Source: an uncultured bacterium (GTDB lineage Bacteria; Acidobacteriota; Thermoanaerobaculia; Multivoradales; JAHEKO01). Taken from it: a DNA stretch of 48,069 nt. The translations under genes were made by a program, and so were the position numbers. Positions 17,490 to 26,529 of this stretch are shown in pieces (position 1 is the first letter of the stretch; each line of letters begins with the position of its first letter). The notes beneath the pieces are model-generated. The model saw only the letters and a program-made list of their open reading frames with translations. It was not told the origin of the DNA and made no database searches. The DNA lies in the NCBI GenBank assembly GCA_905479655.1, contig CAJQNK010000061.1, positions 1 to 48,069 on the forward strand. Direction: 5' to 3'.

Positions 17490-18539
17490 ACCCGAGGAAC
17501 GCGGCGGGAAGACCCGGAAGGGCCCCGGGCGCAGCGTCACCCGGACCCGCGAGCCGACGGGCAACGCGGAGGACGACAGGAGTCGCACCTCGATCTCCTC
17601 GCCGCTGTCCATCCGCACCCGGTCCACCACGTCGTGGCCGAAGAAGCGACGGGCGACGACCGCCCCCATGCGCCTTCCGCGGACATCGGGCGCCGGGCAC
17701 AACAGGAGATCCTCCGGCCTGACGAAGAGGCGGCCGGACCCGTCCTCGGCGACACAGGGCGTCTCGCCGAAGGCCGAGTACGCCCGGCCCTCGAGCACCT
17801 CGCACCCCACGAGCTGCCCGGCGCCGATGAACTCGGCCACCTGGAGCGAGGCCGGCTCGCGATAGAGATCCTCCGGCGAGGATGCCTGCAGGATCCGGCC
17901 ATCGACCATGACCGCGACGCGTTCGGCGAGCGAGAAGGCCTCCTCCTGGTCGTGGGTCACCAGCAGGGCGGCCGCGCCCGAACGACGCAGGATCTGGCCG
18001 ACCTCGGAGCGCACCTGTTCCCGCAGCCCCGGATCCAGCGCCGCGAAGGGCTCGTCGAGGAGAATCAGGCGAGGAGAGGGCGCGAGAGCCCGGGCCAGGG
18101 CCACGCGCTGCTGCTGGCCACCCGAGAGCTCGTCCGGGTACCGTCCCTCCAGCTCGAGCAGGCCCACGAGGCTCAGGATCTCCCGGGCCCGACGTTCCCG
18201 CTCCCGACGCCCGGCCAGACCGAAACGGACGTTCTCTCCCACCGTGAGGTGGGGGAACAGGGCCCCCTCCTGAAACACCATCCCGACCTCGCGGCGCTCG
18301 GGCTCCACCCAGGTTCCGGGCGCGCAGAGCACACGATCCCCCAGGGTCACCGAGCCCGCGACCGGCGCCTCGAAACCGGCCACCGCCCGCAGCAGACTCG
18401 TCTTGCCGCAACCACTCGGGCCGACCAGGGCCGTGACGCCCGCCGCCGGGATGTCCAGGCAGGCGCGGTCCACGGCCGTGACCCCGCCGTAGCGGACCAC
18501 CAGATCGCGCACCTGGAGGACGGGGCGGGCGACGGTCAA
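17487..18539 (-). CDS. fbpC: Fe(3+) ABC transporter ATP-binding protein, FbpC-type
   Basis: The protein has 350 aa, with a TTG start at 18539 whose first two bases overlap the permease stop (TTGA). Walker A GPSGCGKTS (40-48), Q-loop VFQ, signature LSGGQ (138-142), Walker B LILLDEP (158-164) and the H-loop VTHDQ are intact. The C-terminal third is a TOBE-type domain, as in FbpC/PotA. It energises import by the adjacent fused permease. The fused permease and the Tyr-Tyr binding protein next to it argue for ferric iron as substrate. Last gene of the iron island. Confidence 0.88.
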   Translation of the reverse strand: MTVARPVLQVRDLVVRYGGVTAVDRACLDIPAAGVTALVGPSGCGKTSLLRAVAGFEAPVAGSVTLGDRVLCAPGTWVEPERREVGMVFQEGALFPHLTVGENVRFGLAGRRERERRAREILSLVGLLELEGRYPDELSGGQQQRVALARALAPSPRLILLDEPFAALDPGLREQVRSEVGQILRRSGAAALLVTHDQEEAFSLAERVAVMVDGRILQASSPEDLYREPASLQVAEFIGAGQLVGCEVLEGRAYSAFGETPCVAEDGSGRLFVRPEDLLLCPAPDVRGRRMGAVVARRFFGHDVVDRVRMDSGEEIEVRLLSSSALPVGSRVRVTLRPGPFRVFPPRSSG

Positions 18540-20197
18540 CCGGCACCCCCACGGCGGTCGGCCAGGGCCGGACGGATCACCAGCAGGTACATCGGAGGAG
18601 CGGAGGCCAGCAGGAGGAGCAGCGAGGGCACGGCGGCCAGGGACCAGATCGCCTCGGAGGCCCCGCTCCAGACCCGGGTGGCGAGGGTCTCCATCCCCGT
18701 CGGTCGGAGGATCAGGGTCGCCGGCAGCTCCTTCATCGCGGTCAGAAAGACGAGGCCGCCGCCGGCCAGCAGACCGGGTCGGATGAGGGGCAGGACGAGC
18801 TGACGGGTCACCTGCCCCCGGGTCCTACCGAGACTCCGCGCGGCCTCCTCGAACACCGGCGACAGGCTGGCCAGGGACGAGCGGGTCGCCGCCAGGGCCT
18901 CCGGCAGGAAGCGGATGACGTAGGCCGCGACGAGCAACGTCGTCGTCTGGTAGAGGGGCATCAGGGTACGGGTCGCGAAGAACACCAGGGCCAGGGCCAC
19001 CACCAGGCCGGGCAGGGCGTAGCCCGCGTGGGTGACCCTCTCGACGAGGTGGGACAGGGTCCCCGGCTGGCGGACGGACCACAGGGCCGCCGGCAGGGAG
19101 AGGACGACCGCGGCCACCGCGGCGAGAAGCGAGACCTGGACGGAGGCGAGGAGAGCGCCGCCGACCCGTCCCAGCGGGTTGCCCAACGCGACGGCCCGGA
19201 CGACCCAGGAGATTACCACGGCCACCGGAAGCGCCAGACCCGAGCCCACGACCAGGGTCAGGAGGGCCGTCGCGGGTGCCCGCCACGGCCCGAGGGGCAC
19301 CGGTCTCGACCGACGCGCCGCCCGCACCCGTCCCGGCCGCTGGCCTCGGGAGAGGAACGCCTCGAGTGCGATGAACCCGACGGTCAGCAGGACCAGGACG
19401 ATGGCCAGGGAGGCGGCGACGGAGCGGTCGAAGAGCCCGCGGTAGGCGTTGTAGATCGCCAGCGTGAACGTGTTGTAGCGGACGATGGAGACGGCGCCGA
19501 AGTCCGACAGCGTGTAGAGAACCACGAGCAGCGTCCCCGCCGAGAGCGCGGGGCGCACCTGGGGCACCGTGACGCGGAGAAACGTCCGCCACCGGCCGCA
19601 TCCCAGGCTTCTCGCGCTCTCCTCGAGGGCCGGATCGACGTCGCGTAGCGCAGCCACCAGGAGGAGGTAGATGTAGGGGTAGGAGAACAGGGTGAGGACC
19701 GCCAGCGCTCCCGGGAACCCCTCCGCCAACCACGAGAGGTCCAACCACGGAGCTCCCAGCGCGAGAGCCCAGCGGTCGAGATAGCCTCCGACGCCGAAGA
19801 ATGCGACCCAGGTGAAGGCCGCGACGTAGGACGGGAAGACCAACGGCAACGCCGCCAGGACGGCCCAGGTCCTCCGCCCGGGGAGATCCGTGCGCACGAC
19901 CAGCCACGCGACGGGCAACGCCAGGGCGAGGCTGGCCCCGCCCACCGCCAGAGTCAGGAGCAGGGTCCGGCCCAGGAGCCGCGCCGTCAGGTCCGAGACC
20001 ACCGCCCGGACGAAGCCGGCGCCGCCCCCGGCCCCCGCGCGCACCACGAGGTAGACCAGGGGCAGGGTGACGGCCGCCGCCACGGCGCAGGCCAGCCAGG
20101 GCGTCGGTCCCATCCCCGGGCTGGCCCGGCGTCGCCGAACGAGCGGCCTTGCGGCCGCAGCGCAACCACCTCCGCCGAGCGGCGCAGCGAGACTCAC
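18536..20197 (-). CDS. fbpB: Fe(3+) ABC transporter permease, fused FbpB-type
   Basis: The protein has 553 aa, with two homologous permease halves in one chain and about twelve hydrophobic helices. Each half has an EAA loop: EESARSLGCGRWRTFLRVTVPQ in the N half and EEAARSLGRTRGQVTRQLVLP in the C half (each given here only to mark the coupling site). The GTG at 20197 is preferred because it shares a base with the stop of the binding-protein gene and gives a basic cytoplasmic tail (RPLVRRRR) before helix 1. The alternative ATG at 20113 would remove 28 residues. Fused permeases of this size are typical of ferric iron, thiamine and phosphonate importers. The neighbours favour iron. Confidence 0.85.
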   Translation of the reverse strand: MSLAAPLGGGGCAAAARPLVRRRRASPGMGPTPWLACAVAAAVTLPLVYLVVRAGAGGGAGFVRAVVSDLTARLLGRTLLLTLAVGGASLALALPVAWLVVRTDLPGRRTWAVLAALPLVFPSYVAAFTWVAFFGVGGYLDRWALALGAPWLDLSWLAEGFPGALAVLTLFSYPYIYLLLVAALRDVDPALEESARSLGCGRWRTFLRVTVPQVRPALSAGTLLVVLYTLSDFGAVSIVRYNTFTLAIYNAYRGLFDRSVAASLAIVLVLLTVGFIALEAFLSRGQRPGRVRAARRSRPVPLGPWRAPATALLTLVVGSGLALPVAVVISWVVRAVALGNPLGRVGGALLASVQVSLLAAVAAVVLSLPAALWSVRQPGTLSHLVERVTHAGYALPGLVVALALVFFATRTLMPLYQTTTLLVAAYVIRFLPEALAATRSSLASLSPVFEEAARSLGRTRGQVTRQLVLPLIRPGLLAGGGLVFLTAMKELPATLILRPTGMETLATRVWSGASEAIWSLAAVPSLLLLLASAPPMYLLVIRPALADRRGGAG

Positions 20198-21210
20198 TAC
20201 TCGACGAGCCCGCTCGCCTGGATCGCCGCGAGAGTCTCCACCAGCACGGACGAGACGGCCTCGAAGTCGGGCTGGTCGACGCCCGCGGGCAGCGGCTCGA
20301 GATCCACCGCCGGGGTGACACCCGCGGCCAGCGGGTACTCGTAGGTCTCCCGCGCGAAGTACTCCTGGGCGGTCTCGCTCAGGAGCCAATCGACGAGACG
20401 GACGGCCTCGGGGTCGTCGGAGAGGACCCCGACGCCGGCGAGATTGACGAAGCTCGAAACGCCTCCCCCGGGCATGAAGTAGTTCCGGCCCGGCGCCTCG
20501 GGCTCCTCCGAGAGGGCGCGCCACAAGTAGTAGTGGTTGACCAGCCCGAACTCGACCTCGCCACGGATCACGGCGTCCACGATGGTGCTGTTCTTCGGGT
20601 AGCGGCGGGGGGCGTTCTCCACCATCCCGGCGAGCAGAGCCTCCAGCGCCTCCGCGCCCGCCGTCGCACGGTACGCCGCCATGTGGGCCTGGAACGAGGC
20701 GTTGGTCGGGGCGACCCCGAAGCGGCCGGCGTAGCGGGGATCGGTGAGATCCTCGAGGGTGCGCGGCAACTCCTCCGGCGTGATGCGCTCGGGGTTGTAG
20801 ACCACCGTCCGGGCCCTACCCGACAGGCCGACCCACTCCCCGTTCGGCGCCCGGTAGGCCGAGTCGACCCGGCCGAGGAGCTCGGCCGGAAGGGCCCGCA
20901 GCGACCCTTCCCGGGACAGCGCGCCGAGGGCCGCCGCGTCCTGGGACAGGAACAGGTCCGCCGGGGTGTTCGCGCCCTCCTCGAGAAGGGTGGCCACCAT
21001 CTCCGCCGTGCCGCCGTAACGCACCGCGACCGAGACGCCGGTCTCTTCGCCGTACCGCTCCAACAGCGGGCCGACGAGGGCCTCGCTCCGACCGCTGTAG
21101 ACGACGAGAGCCCGCTCGGCGGCGGGCGGTGGCTCGGCGGGCTCGGGGCCGGCGCAGGCCAGCCCGGCGAGGAGGAGAAGCAACACGATCGTATTCTGCA
21201 GGAGACGCAT
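20197..21210 (-). CDS. fbpA: Fe(3+) ABC transporter substrate-binding protein, FbpA/FutA-type
   Basis: The protein has 337 aa. A hydrophobic signal segment ends at LAGLACAG, so Cys19 may be lipidated, although Gly at -3 makes the lipobox imperfect. The mature protein is a two-lobed family-1 binding protein: ALVVYSGR near the start, PADLFLSQDAAALG, and a central NHYYLWR with the paired tyrosines Tyr227 and Tyr228 that bind Fe(3+) in FbpA/FutA proteins. A strong ribosome site (AAAGGA) precedes the ATG. It is 69 nt downstream of the Fur-receptor fusion and is followed by the permease and ATPase genes. Confidence 0.9.
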   Translation of the reverse strand: MRLLQNTIVLLLLLAGLACAGPEPAEPPPAAERALVVYSGRSEALVGPLLERYGEETGVSVAVRYGGTAEMVATLLEEGANTPADLFLSQDAAALGALSREGSLRALPAELLGRVDSAYRAPNGEWVGLSGRARTVVYNPERITPEELPRTLEDLTDPRYAGRFGVAPTNASFQAHMAAYRATAGAEALEALLAGMVENAPRRYPKNSTIVDAVIRGEVEFGLVNHYYLWRALSEEPEAPGRNYFMPGGGVSSFVNLAGVGVLSDDPEAVRLVDWLLSETAQEYFARETYEYPLAAGVTPAVDLEPLPAGVDQPDFEAVSSVLVETLAAIQASGLVE

Positions 21211-21279
21211 GAAGGAGGTCCTTTCTGTAGGGAGAATCGAATAGGTCCGGTTCGAGGTGTAGGTGGTCGTGGGGCAGCC

Positions 21280-24027
21280 TCAGCCCTCCCACGACACCCC
21301 CACGGAGAGGGTCCGGGGCAACCCGGGCCGCGCACCGGCGGGTCGTCGCGCGGCGACGTAGACCTCGTCGGACAGGTTTCGAATATGCAGCTCGAGACGT
21401 AGCCCGCGCAGGAGGCGATAGCTGGCACTCAGATCGACGATCGTCGCGCGGTCGGTACCCTCGCCGGGGCCGATCGGGCCTCGGCCGGGCTTCGTCCTCA
21501 TCTCGTCGACGTGCTGTATCGAGAGCCTGAGGTCCCAGGTCTCACCGACCAGCCCGGTCGACAGGCTCCCCTGGTGCTCCGGCAGGTAGGGCAGCTCGTC
21601 CCCGCCGCGGACCGCCGGAGCCCAGTCCGCGAAATCGGTCTCGAAGCTGGTCCGGAACTCGGACCGGGTCCAGGTCCAGGCCAATCGGAGCGGCACCCCG
21701 AGGCGCCACCCCAGGCGACGACCGAGGTCCGTCCCCAGGCCCAGCTCGAGGCCGGAGACCTCCACGGCGCCACCGTTGAACACGTCGCCCGTGCCCGTGC
21801 CTCCCGAGGACAGGGTGTCCTGCCCCAGGAGGTTGTCGTAGTCGTTGAAGAACCCGACCAGCTCGGCATCCAGGCCCGGGCCGACGAATCGGACCCCGGC
21901 CTCGTGATTCCAGCTCTCCTCCGCCCGGGTCCCGTCATCCTGCCCGGGTCCGGGAGGCGAGAAACCCTTGTGGATCCCGGCGAAGACGGTCCAGCGGTCG
22001 GCAGGGGCGTAGCTGACGCCCAGACCCGGGATCAGCTCCTCGACTCCGCTGCTTCTCTGGACGAGGTGGTCGCCGACCCTCCCGGGGTCCGACCCGCCGA
22101 AGTCGCGGCGGTGGTAGTCGATGCTCTCGAACCGGACACCCGGAGTGACGGTCAGGCGCTCGAAGCGGATCGAGTCCTGGACGAAGAACGCCCACGCCGC
22201 CGCATCGCTCACCCGGTTGGTCTGGCTCCCCGGGGCCCCCCGGCTCTCCAGCGCCATGCGGCCGGCCACCATGTTCCAGAGGTCGTCCTCCTGGAACCGG
22301 TCCTCCTCGTCCTCGTGGTAGCGGAGGCCCGCCTCGAGCCTGTGGTCGGTGGCGCCGAGCCGGAACCCGAGGCCCGCCACCGACTGCAAACCCCGGCCGA
22401 AGTAGTCGCGACGATTGGCTCGCACAGCCAGCGGGCCGGCCGAGGCGTCGACCTCTCCCCGGAGGATCGCCAGGGCCTCCGGGTACTCCACGGGCTCGTC
22501 GAGCACGGTCCCGAGCCCGGTGTCCCGGACCGACTGGAGCTTGTACCAGTTGCGGAAGAAGTCGTTCCGGTAGGTGGTCGTCGTCAGGTCGAAGCGCGGG
22601 GCAGGCTGCACGAACCAGCGGAGTTGGACCTGCTCGTGGTCGGTGTCGATGGCGTCCACCTGGGAGCCCGCGTACCGCCGATACGGCGTGCGATCGAAGT
22701 CGTCCCGGGTCAGGCCTAGGTAGGTCTCGTCGCCCGCCTGGTCCGTGACCCCGAGCTTGATCTCCAACGCCTGGTAGGCCCTCGCCTCGGAGCCGCTCTG
22801 CAGCCGCCCCTTGGCGACCCAGTCCTGCAAGGTCACACCCGTCTCGCCACCGCCGTCCAGCTCCTTGAAGCCGTCGGTCTCGAAACGATAACCCTCCAGG
22901 AGCCAGCCCCAACGCTCGCCACTTCCCCCCAGCGAGGCGTGCGCCTTCACCGTCTTGTCGCCGCCGAGGGTCAGGTCCGCGCGGGCGAGCGCGGTCGTCG
23001 GGATCGAGGTCGAGATCAGATTCAGCACGCCGCCGTTCGTGTACGGACCCTGACGGATCGAGCTCGAGCCCTTGCGCACCTCGACCGCCTCCATGCGGCC
23101 GACGGTGGGAAAGTAGTACGCGGCAGGGGCCGCGTACGGTGCCGGCGCGATGAGGATGCCGTCCTCCAGGAGGGTGATCTTCTGGCTCCGCTCGACACCC
23201 GTCCCCCGCATGCCGATGTTGGGGCGCAGGCCGTAGCCCTCCTCTTCCTGCAGGTTCACGCCGGGCACCTGGCGCAGGATGCGATGGATGTCGTCGTGAC
23301 TCTGCTCCTTCAGCACCTCGGGTCCCAGGTAGTGGACCGAGCCGGGCGCCCGACGACGACCCTCTGCGCCGCCCGTGACCGTGAGCGCCTCGAAGACGGT
23401 CGATGGGCTCGGCGGCGTGACCGGAGGCTCGTCCGGCGCGGCGGGATCCGCAGCGGAGTCGGCGGCGACCGAAGCGCCCGTGGCCCACGAAGGCCCCCCG
23501 GCAAGGAGGGAGACCAGGAGGGCCACGGCGACCAGGAGCGAGGTGGTGGGTCGGGTCGTCGGCTCCGCGCCCGACCGCTCCTTCGCGACGCGCTTCGACG
23601 ACCGGGCGCAGACCCGGCAGAGGCCCGAGATCTTCAGCGTGCTCTCCCCCGAAACGAAGTCGTGGGCCCTGCAGATCTCGCCCTGCAGTGCGGTGATCCC
23701 GGGACTCACGAACTCCACGACGAGACCGCACTCCCGACACACCAGGTGGTCGTGCCGCATGCCGGGGTGGACATGCTCGTAGAGAAACCTCCGCCCATCG
23801 AGACGCTGCTTGCGCACGAGCCCGGACCGCTCGAAGAGGTCCAGGTTTCGGTATACGGTCGCTCGCGAGATCTTGACCCCGCGATCCCCGAGGCTCCGCA
23901 GGAGATCCTCCACGTCGAGATGGCCGTGGCGTCGGAAGATCTCCTCGAGCAGCGCCGAGCGCTCCGAGGTCATCCGCAGCCCTTGCTGGCGCAGGTACTT
24001 CGCGAGGATCTCTTGTTCGCGCCGCAT
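21280..24027 (-). CDS. Fur-family repressor fused in frame to FecA-like TonB-dependent receptor
   Basis: One uninterrupted frame of 915 aa. Residues 1-140 are a complete Fur-family regulator: a winged helix with recognition helix SRATVYRNLDLF (54-65), the RHDH metal motif (91-94), and structural zinc CxxC pairs 97-100 and 137-140. After a short basic linker (141-160) comes a hydrophobic segment (163-178) and a signal peptidase I-like site, SWA|TG (after 182). Next are a proline-rich stretch, a TonB-box-like EALTVTG (213-219), a plug with the FecA-type GLRPNIGMRGT and APYAAPAAYYFP blocks, and a 22-strand-type barrel. The C-terminus is SVGVSWEG, not the usual aromatic end. No ATG lies between Met90 and the hydrophobic segment; the only in-frame GTGs are at codons 103, 107 and 168. 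Parts are certain; how the joined protein works is unknown. Confidence 0.85.
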   Translation of the reverse strand: MRREQEILAKYLRQQGLRMTSERSALLEEIFRRHGHLDVEDLLRSLGDRGVKISRATVYRNLDLFERSGLVRKQRLDGRRFLYEHVHPGMRHDHLVCRECGLVVEFVSPGITALQGEICRAHDFVSGESTLKISGLCRVCARSSKRVAKERSGAEPTTRPTTSLLVAVALLVSLLAGGPSWATGASVAADSAADPAAPDEPPVTPPSPSTVFEALTVTGGAEGRRRAPGSVHYLGPEVLKEQSHDDIHRILRQVPGVNLQEEEGYGLRPNIGMRGTGVERSQKITLLEDGILIAPAPYAAPAAYYFPTVGRMEAVEVRKGSSSIRQGPYTNGGVLNLISTSIPTTALARADLTLGGDKTVKAHASLGGSGERWGWLLEGYRFETDGFKELDGGGETGVTLQDWVAKGRLQSGSEARAYQALEIKLGVTDQAGDETYLGLTRDDFDRTPYRRYAGSQVDAIDTDHEQVQLRWFVQPAPRFDLTTTTYRNDFFRNWYKLQSVRDTGLGTVLDEPVEYPEALAILRGEVDASAGPLAVRANRRDYFGRGLQSVAGLGFRLGATDHRLEAGLRYHEDEEDRFQEDDLWNMVAGRMALESRGAPGSQTNRVSDAAAWAFFVQDSIRFERLTVTPGVRFESIDYHRRDFGGSDPGRVGDHLVQRSSGVEELIPGLGVSYAPADRWTVFAGIHKGFSPPGPGQDDGTRAEESWNHEAGVRFVGPGLDAELVGFFNDYDNLLGQDTLSSGGTGTGDVFNGGAVEVSGLELGLGTDLGRRLGWRLGVPLRLAWTWTRSEFRTSFETDFADWAPAVRGGDELPYLPEHQGSLSTGLVGETWDLRLSIQHVDEMRTKPGRGPIGPGEGTDRATIVDLSASYRLLRGLRLELHIRNLSDEVYVAARRPAGARPGLPRTLSVGVSWEG

Positions 24028-24062
24028 CGAGGCTCAGAGGGTCGGTTCCGTCGATCGTTTTA

Positions 24063-24079
24063 TTGAGACAAACTCTCAA
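24063..24079. promoter_or_regulatory. palindromic operator, candidate Fur box
   Basis: TTGAGACAAACTCTCAA is an inverted repeat with 6-bp perfect arms and a 5-nt spacer. It lies 35 nt before the start of the Fur-receptor gene and just downstream of its predicted transcription start, in a locally AT-rich patch. Position and shape fit an autoregulatory binding site of a Fur-family protein. The sequence only partly resembles the classical Fur box. Confidence 0.6.
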
Positions 24080-24089
24080 GAAGCGGCTT

Positions 24090-24119
24090 ATTCTGGACTT
24101 ATTTAGTCCCCTTTGTCAA
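24090..24119 (-). promoter_or_regulatory. promoter of the Fur-receptor gene
   Basis: A consensus -35 TTGACA (24119 to 24114) is followed after 18 nt by CAGAAT (24095 to 24090), 4 of 6 matches to the -10 consensus. The start site would be near 24083, giving a leader of about 55 nt that contains the palindromic operator. Confidence 0.55.
24095..24109. repeat. second small palindrome in the fur promoter spacer
   Basis: GGACTTATTTAGTCC has 5-bp inverted arms around a 5-nt AT-rich centre and overlaps the spacer and -10 box of the predicted promoter. It could be a second operator half-site array or serve the divergent small membrane gene. Confidence 0.4.
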
Positions 24120-24199
24120 CACCTCCGGGAGGGCGCCGGCACGCCTTCGACGCCACGGCCCGAGTATCATCTCGTCAGATACCGGCAAGGCCGCGAGCG

Positions 24200-24540
24200 A
24201 TGGAGAAAGACACACCAGAACCCCGGCAACAGAGGCCGAAACTTCCGCAGCTCTCCCGTGGCGTTCGGATCGCCCTACTCGTCGTCGGCTGGGGTCTGAT
24301 GGCCGTGGGAGTCGCAGGCCTGGCGCTGCCGGGGATCCAGGGCGTCCTGACGATCGCCCTGGCCGCCGCAGTGCTCTCCCTCGCCAGCGCGACCGCCGAC
24401 CGGGTCCTACGGAGCGTGCTGGGACGCTGGCCGCGCCTGTTGCGGCGGGTGGATCTGTTTCGCCACAAGGTCCACCGGAAGCTCCACCGGAGATCGAAGG
24501 ACCCGGAAGTGGACGAGGTGGCCGAGGCCTCCGAGCCCGA

Positions 24541-24553
<13 letters not shown>
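24200..24553 (+). CDS. small two-helix membrane protein (PGPGW/DUF454-like)
   Basis: The protein has 117 aa from the ATG at 24200, with an AAGG ribosome site 9 nt upstream. A basic N-terminus precedes two hydrophobic helices (about 25-45 and 48-66, WGLMAVGVAGLALPG then VLTIALAAAVLSLA). A strongly basic tail (HKVHRKLHRRSK) and an acidic end follow. The pattern resembles small inner-membrane proteins of the PGPGW or DUF454 families, whose function is unknown. It is transcribed divergently from the Fur-receptor gene. Its last 13 nt overlap the end of the convergent citrate synthase gene. Confidence 0.6.
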
Positions 24554-25818
<1,265 letters not shown>

Positions 25819-25935
25819 GGTCTTCTCCACAAGACCCGCCACGAGCCGGCCTCGTATCCGAAAAGGGGGCTGGCGGGTTCGTCCGAGGGGTTCTCTACGA
25901 TGGTTTCGGGCCACGGCTCAGCGCCGGGCTCCTGC

Positions 25936-25964
25936 ATTCTAGCGGCGCCTACCGGTCGGAGCAA
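25936..25964 (-). promoter_or_regulatory. promoter of gltA
   Basis: TTGCTC (25964 to 25959), a 17-nt spacer and TAGAAT (25941 to 25936). The start site would be near 25929, giving a leader of about 110 nt to the gltA ATG. Confidence 0.55.
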
Positions 25965-26001
25965 ACGCGACCACCGGCGAGAGCCGCACCGCGGCGTCGG
26001 A

Positions 26002-26439
26002 TCAGTAGCTCCCGGTGATGTAGCCCATCAGGTCCTCGATGTGCCGGCGCTGGTGGCGCACGGTCCAGCGGGTCAGATCCCCGATCGAGACCAGACCGAG
26101 AAGCCGTCCGTCGCCGATCACCGGCAGATGACGACACCGGCGTTCGGTCACCACCAGCATCGCCTCCTGCACCGTCGTCCCCGGTCGCAGGGCGATCGGA
26201 CGCGGGGTCATGACCTCGGCCACGGTCGTCGCCTCCGGGTCCACCCGCTCGGCGACCACCCTCACGAGAACGTCCCGCTCGGTGAAGATACCCACCAGCT
26301 TCTCGTCCTCCAGCACGACGAGGCAACCGATCTTCTCCTCGTTCATCCGGTCCACCGCTCGGCGAACCGTGCTCGACGGCTCGACCGTGACGACGCGACT
26401 CCCCTTCTCCGCCAGGATGGCGCTCACCGGCTCGTTCAT
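26002..26439 (-). CDS. CBS-domain pair protein
   Basis: The protein has 145 aa, made of two CBS motifs (about 5-60 and 72-130) and little else. Each shows the characteristic pattern (VRRAVDRM..IGCLVVLEDEKLVGIFTERD; VQEAMLVV..RHLPVIGDGRLLGLVSIGD, each block under twenty residues apart from gaps). Such stand-alone pairs bind adenosine nucleotides or NAD and act as energy-state sensors of partner proteins. The start ATG has a strong AAAGGAG site. An upstream TACAAT hexamer (26468 to 26463) is a possible -10 box. It lies between gltA and queE; the partner is not evident. Confidence 0.88.
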   Translation of the reverse strand: MNEPVSAILAEKGSRVVTVEPSSTVRRAVDRMNEEKIGCLVVLEDEKLVGIFTERDVLVRVVAERVDPEATTVAEVMTPRPIALRPGTTVQEAMLVVTERRCRHLPVIGDGRLLGLVSIGDLTRWTVRHQRRHIEDLMGYITGSY

Positions 26440-26529
26440 GCAGTGCTCCTTTCAGTTGGTTCATTGTACGACGGAGCCCCCGGCCGGGATCGCGCCCGTC
26501 GGCCGGAGAGCGGCCGCGCCGAACTCCGG

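Noticed and set aside
21210..21240. Hairpin hiding the fbpA ribosome site
   Set aside because: AAGGACCTCCTT is palindromic but its loop would be only two bases, so it cannot form a stable hairpin.
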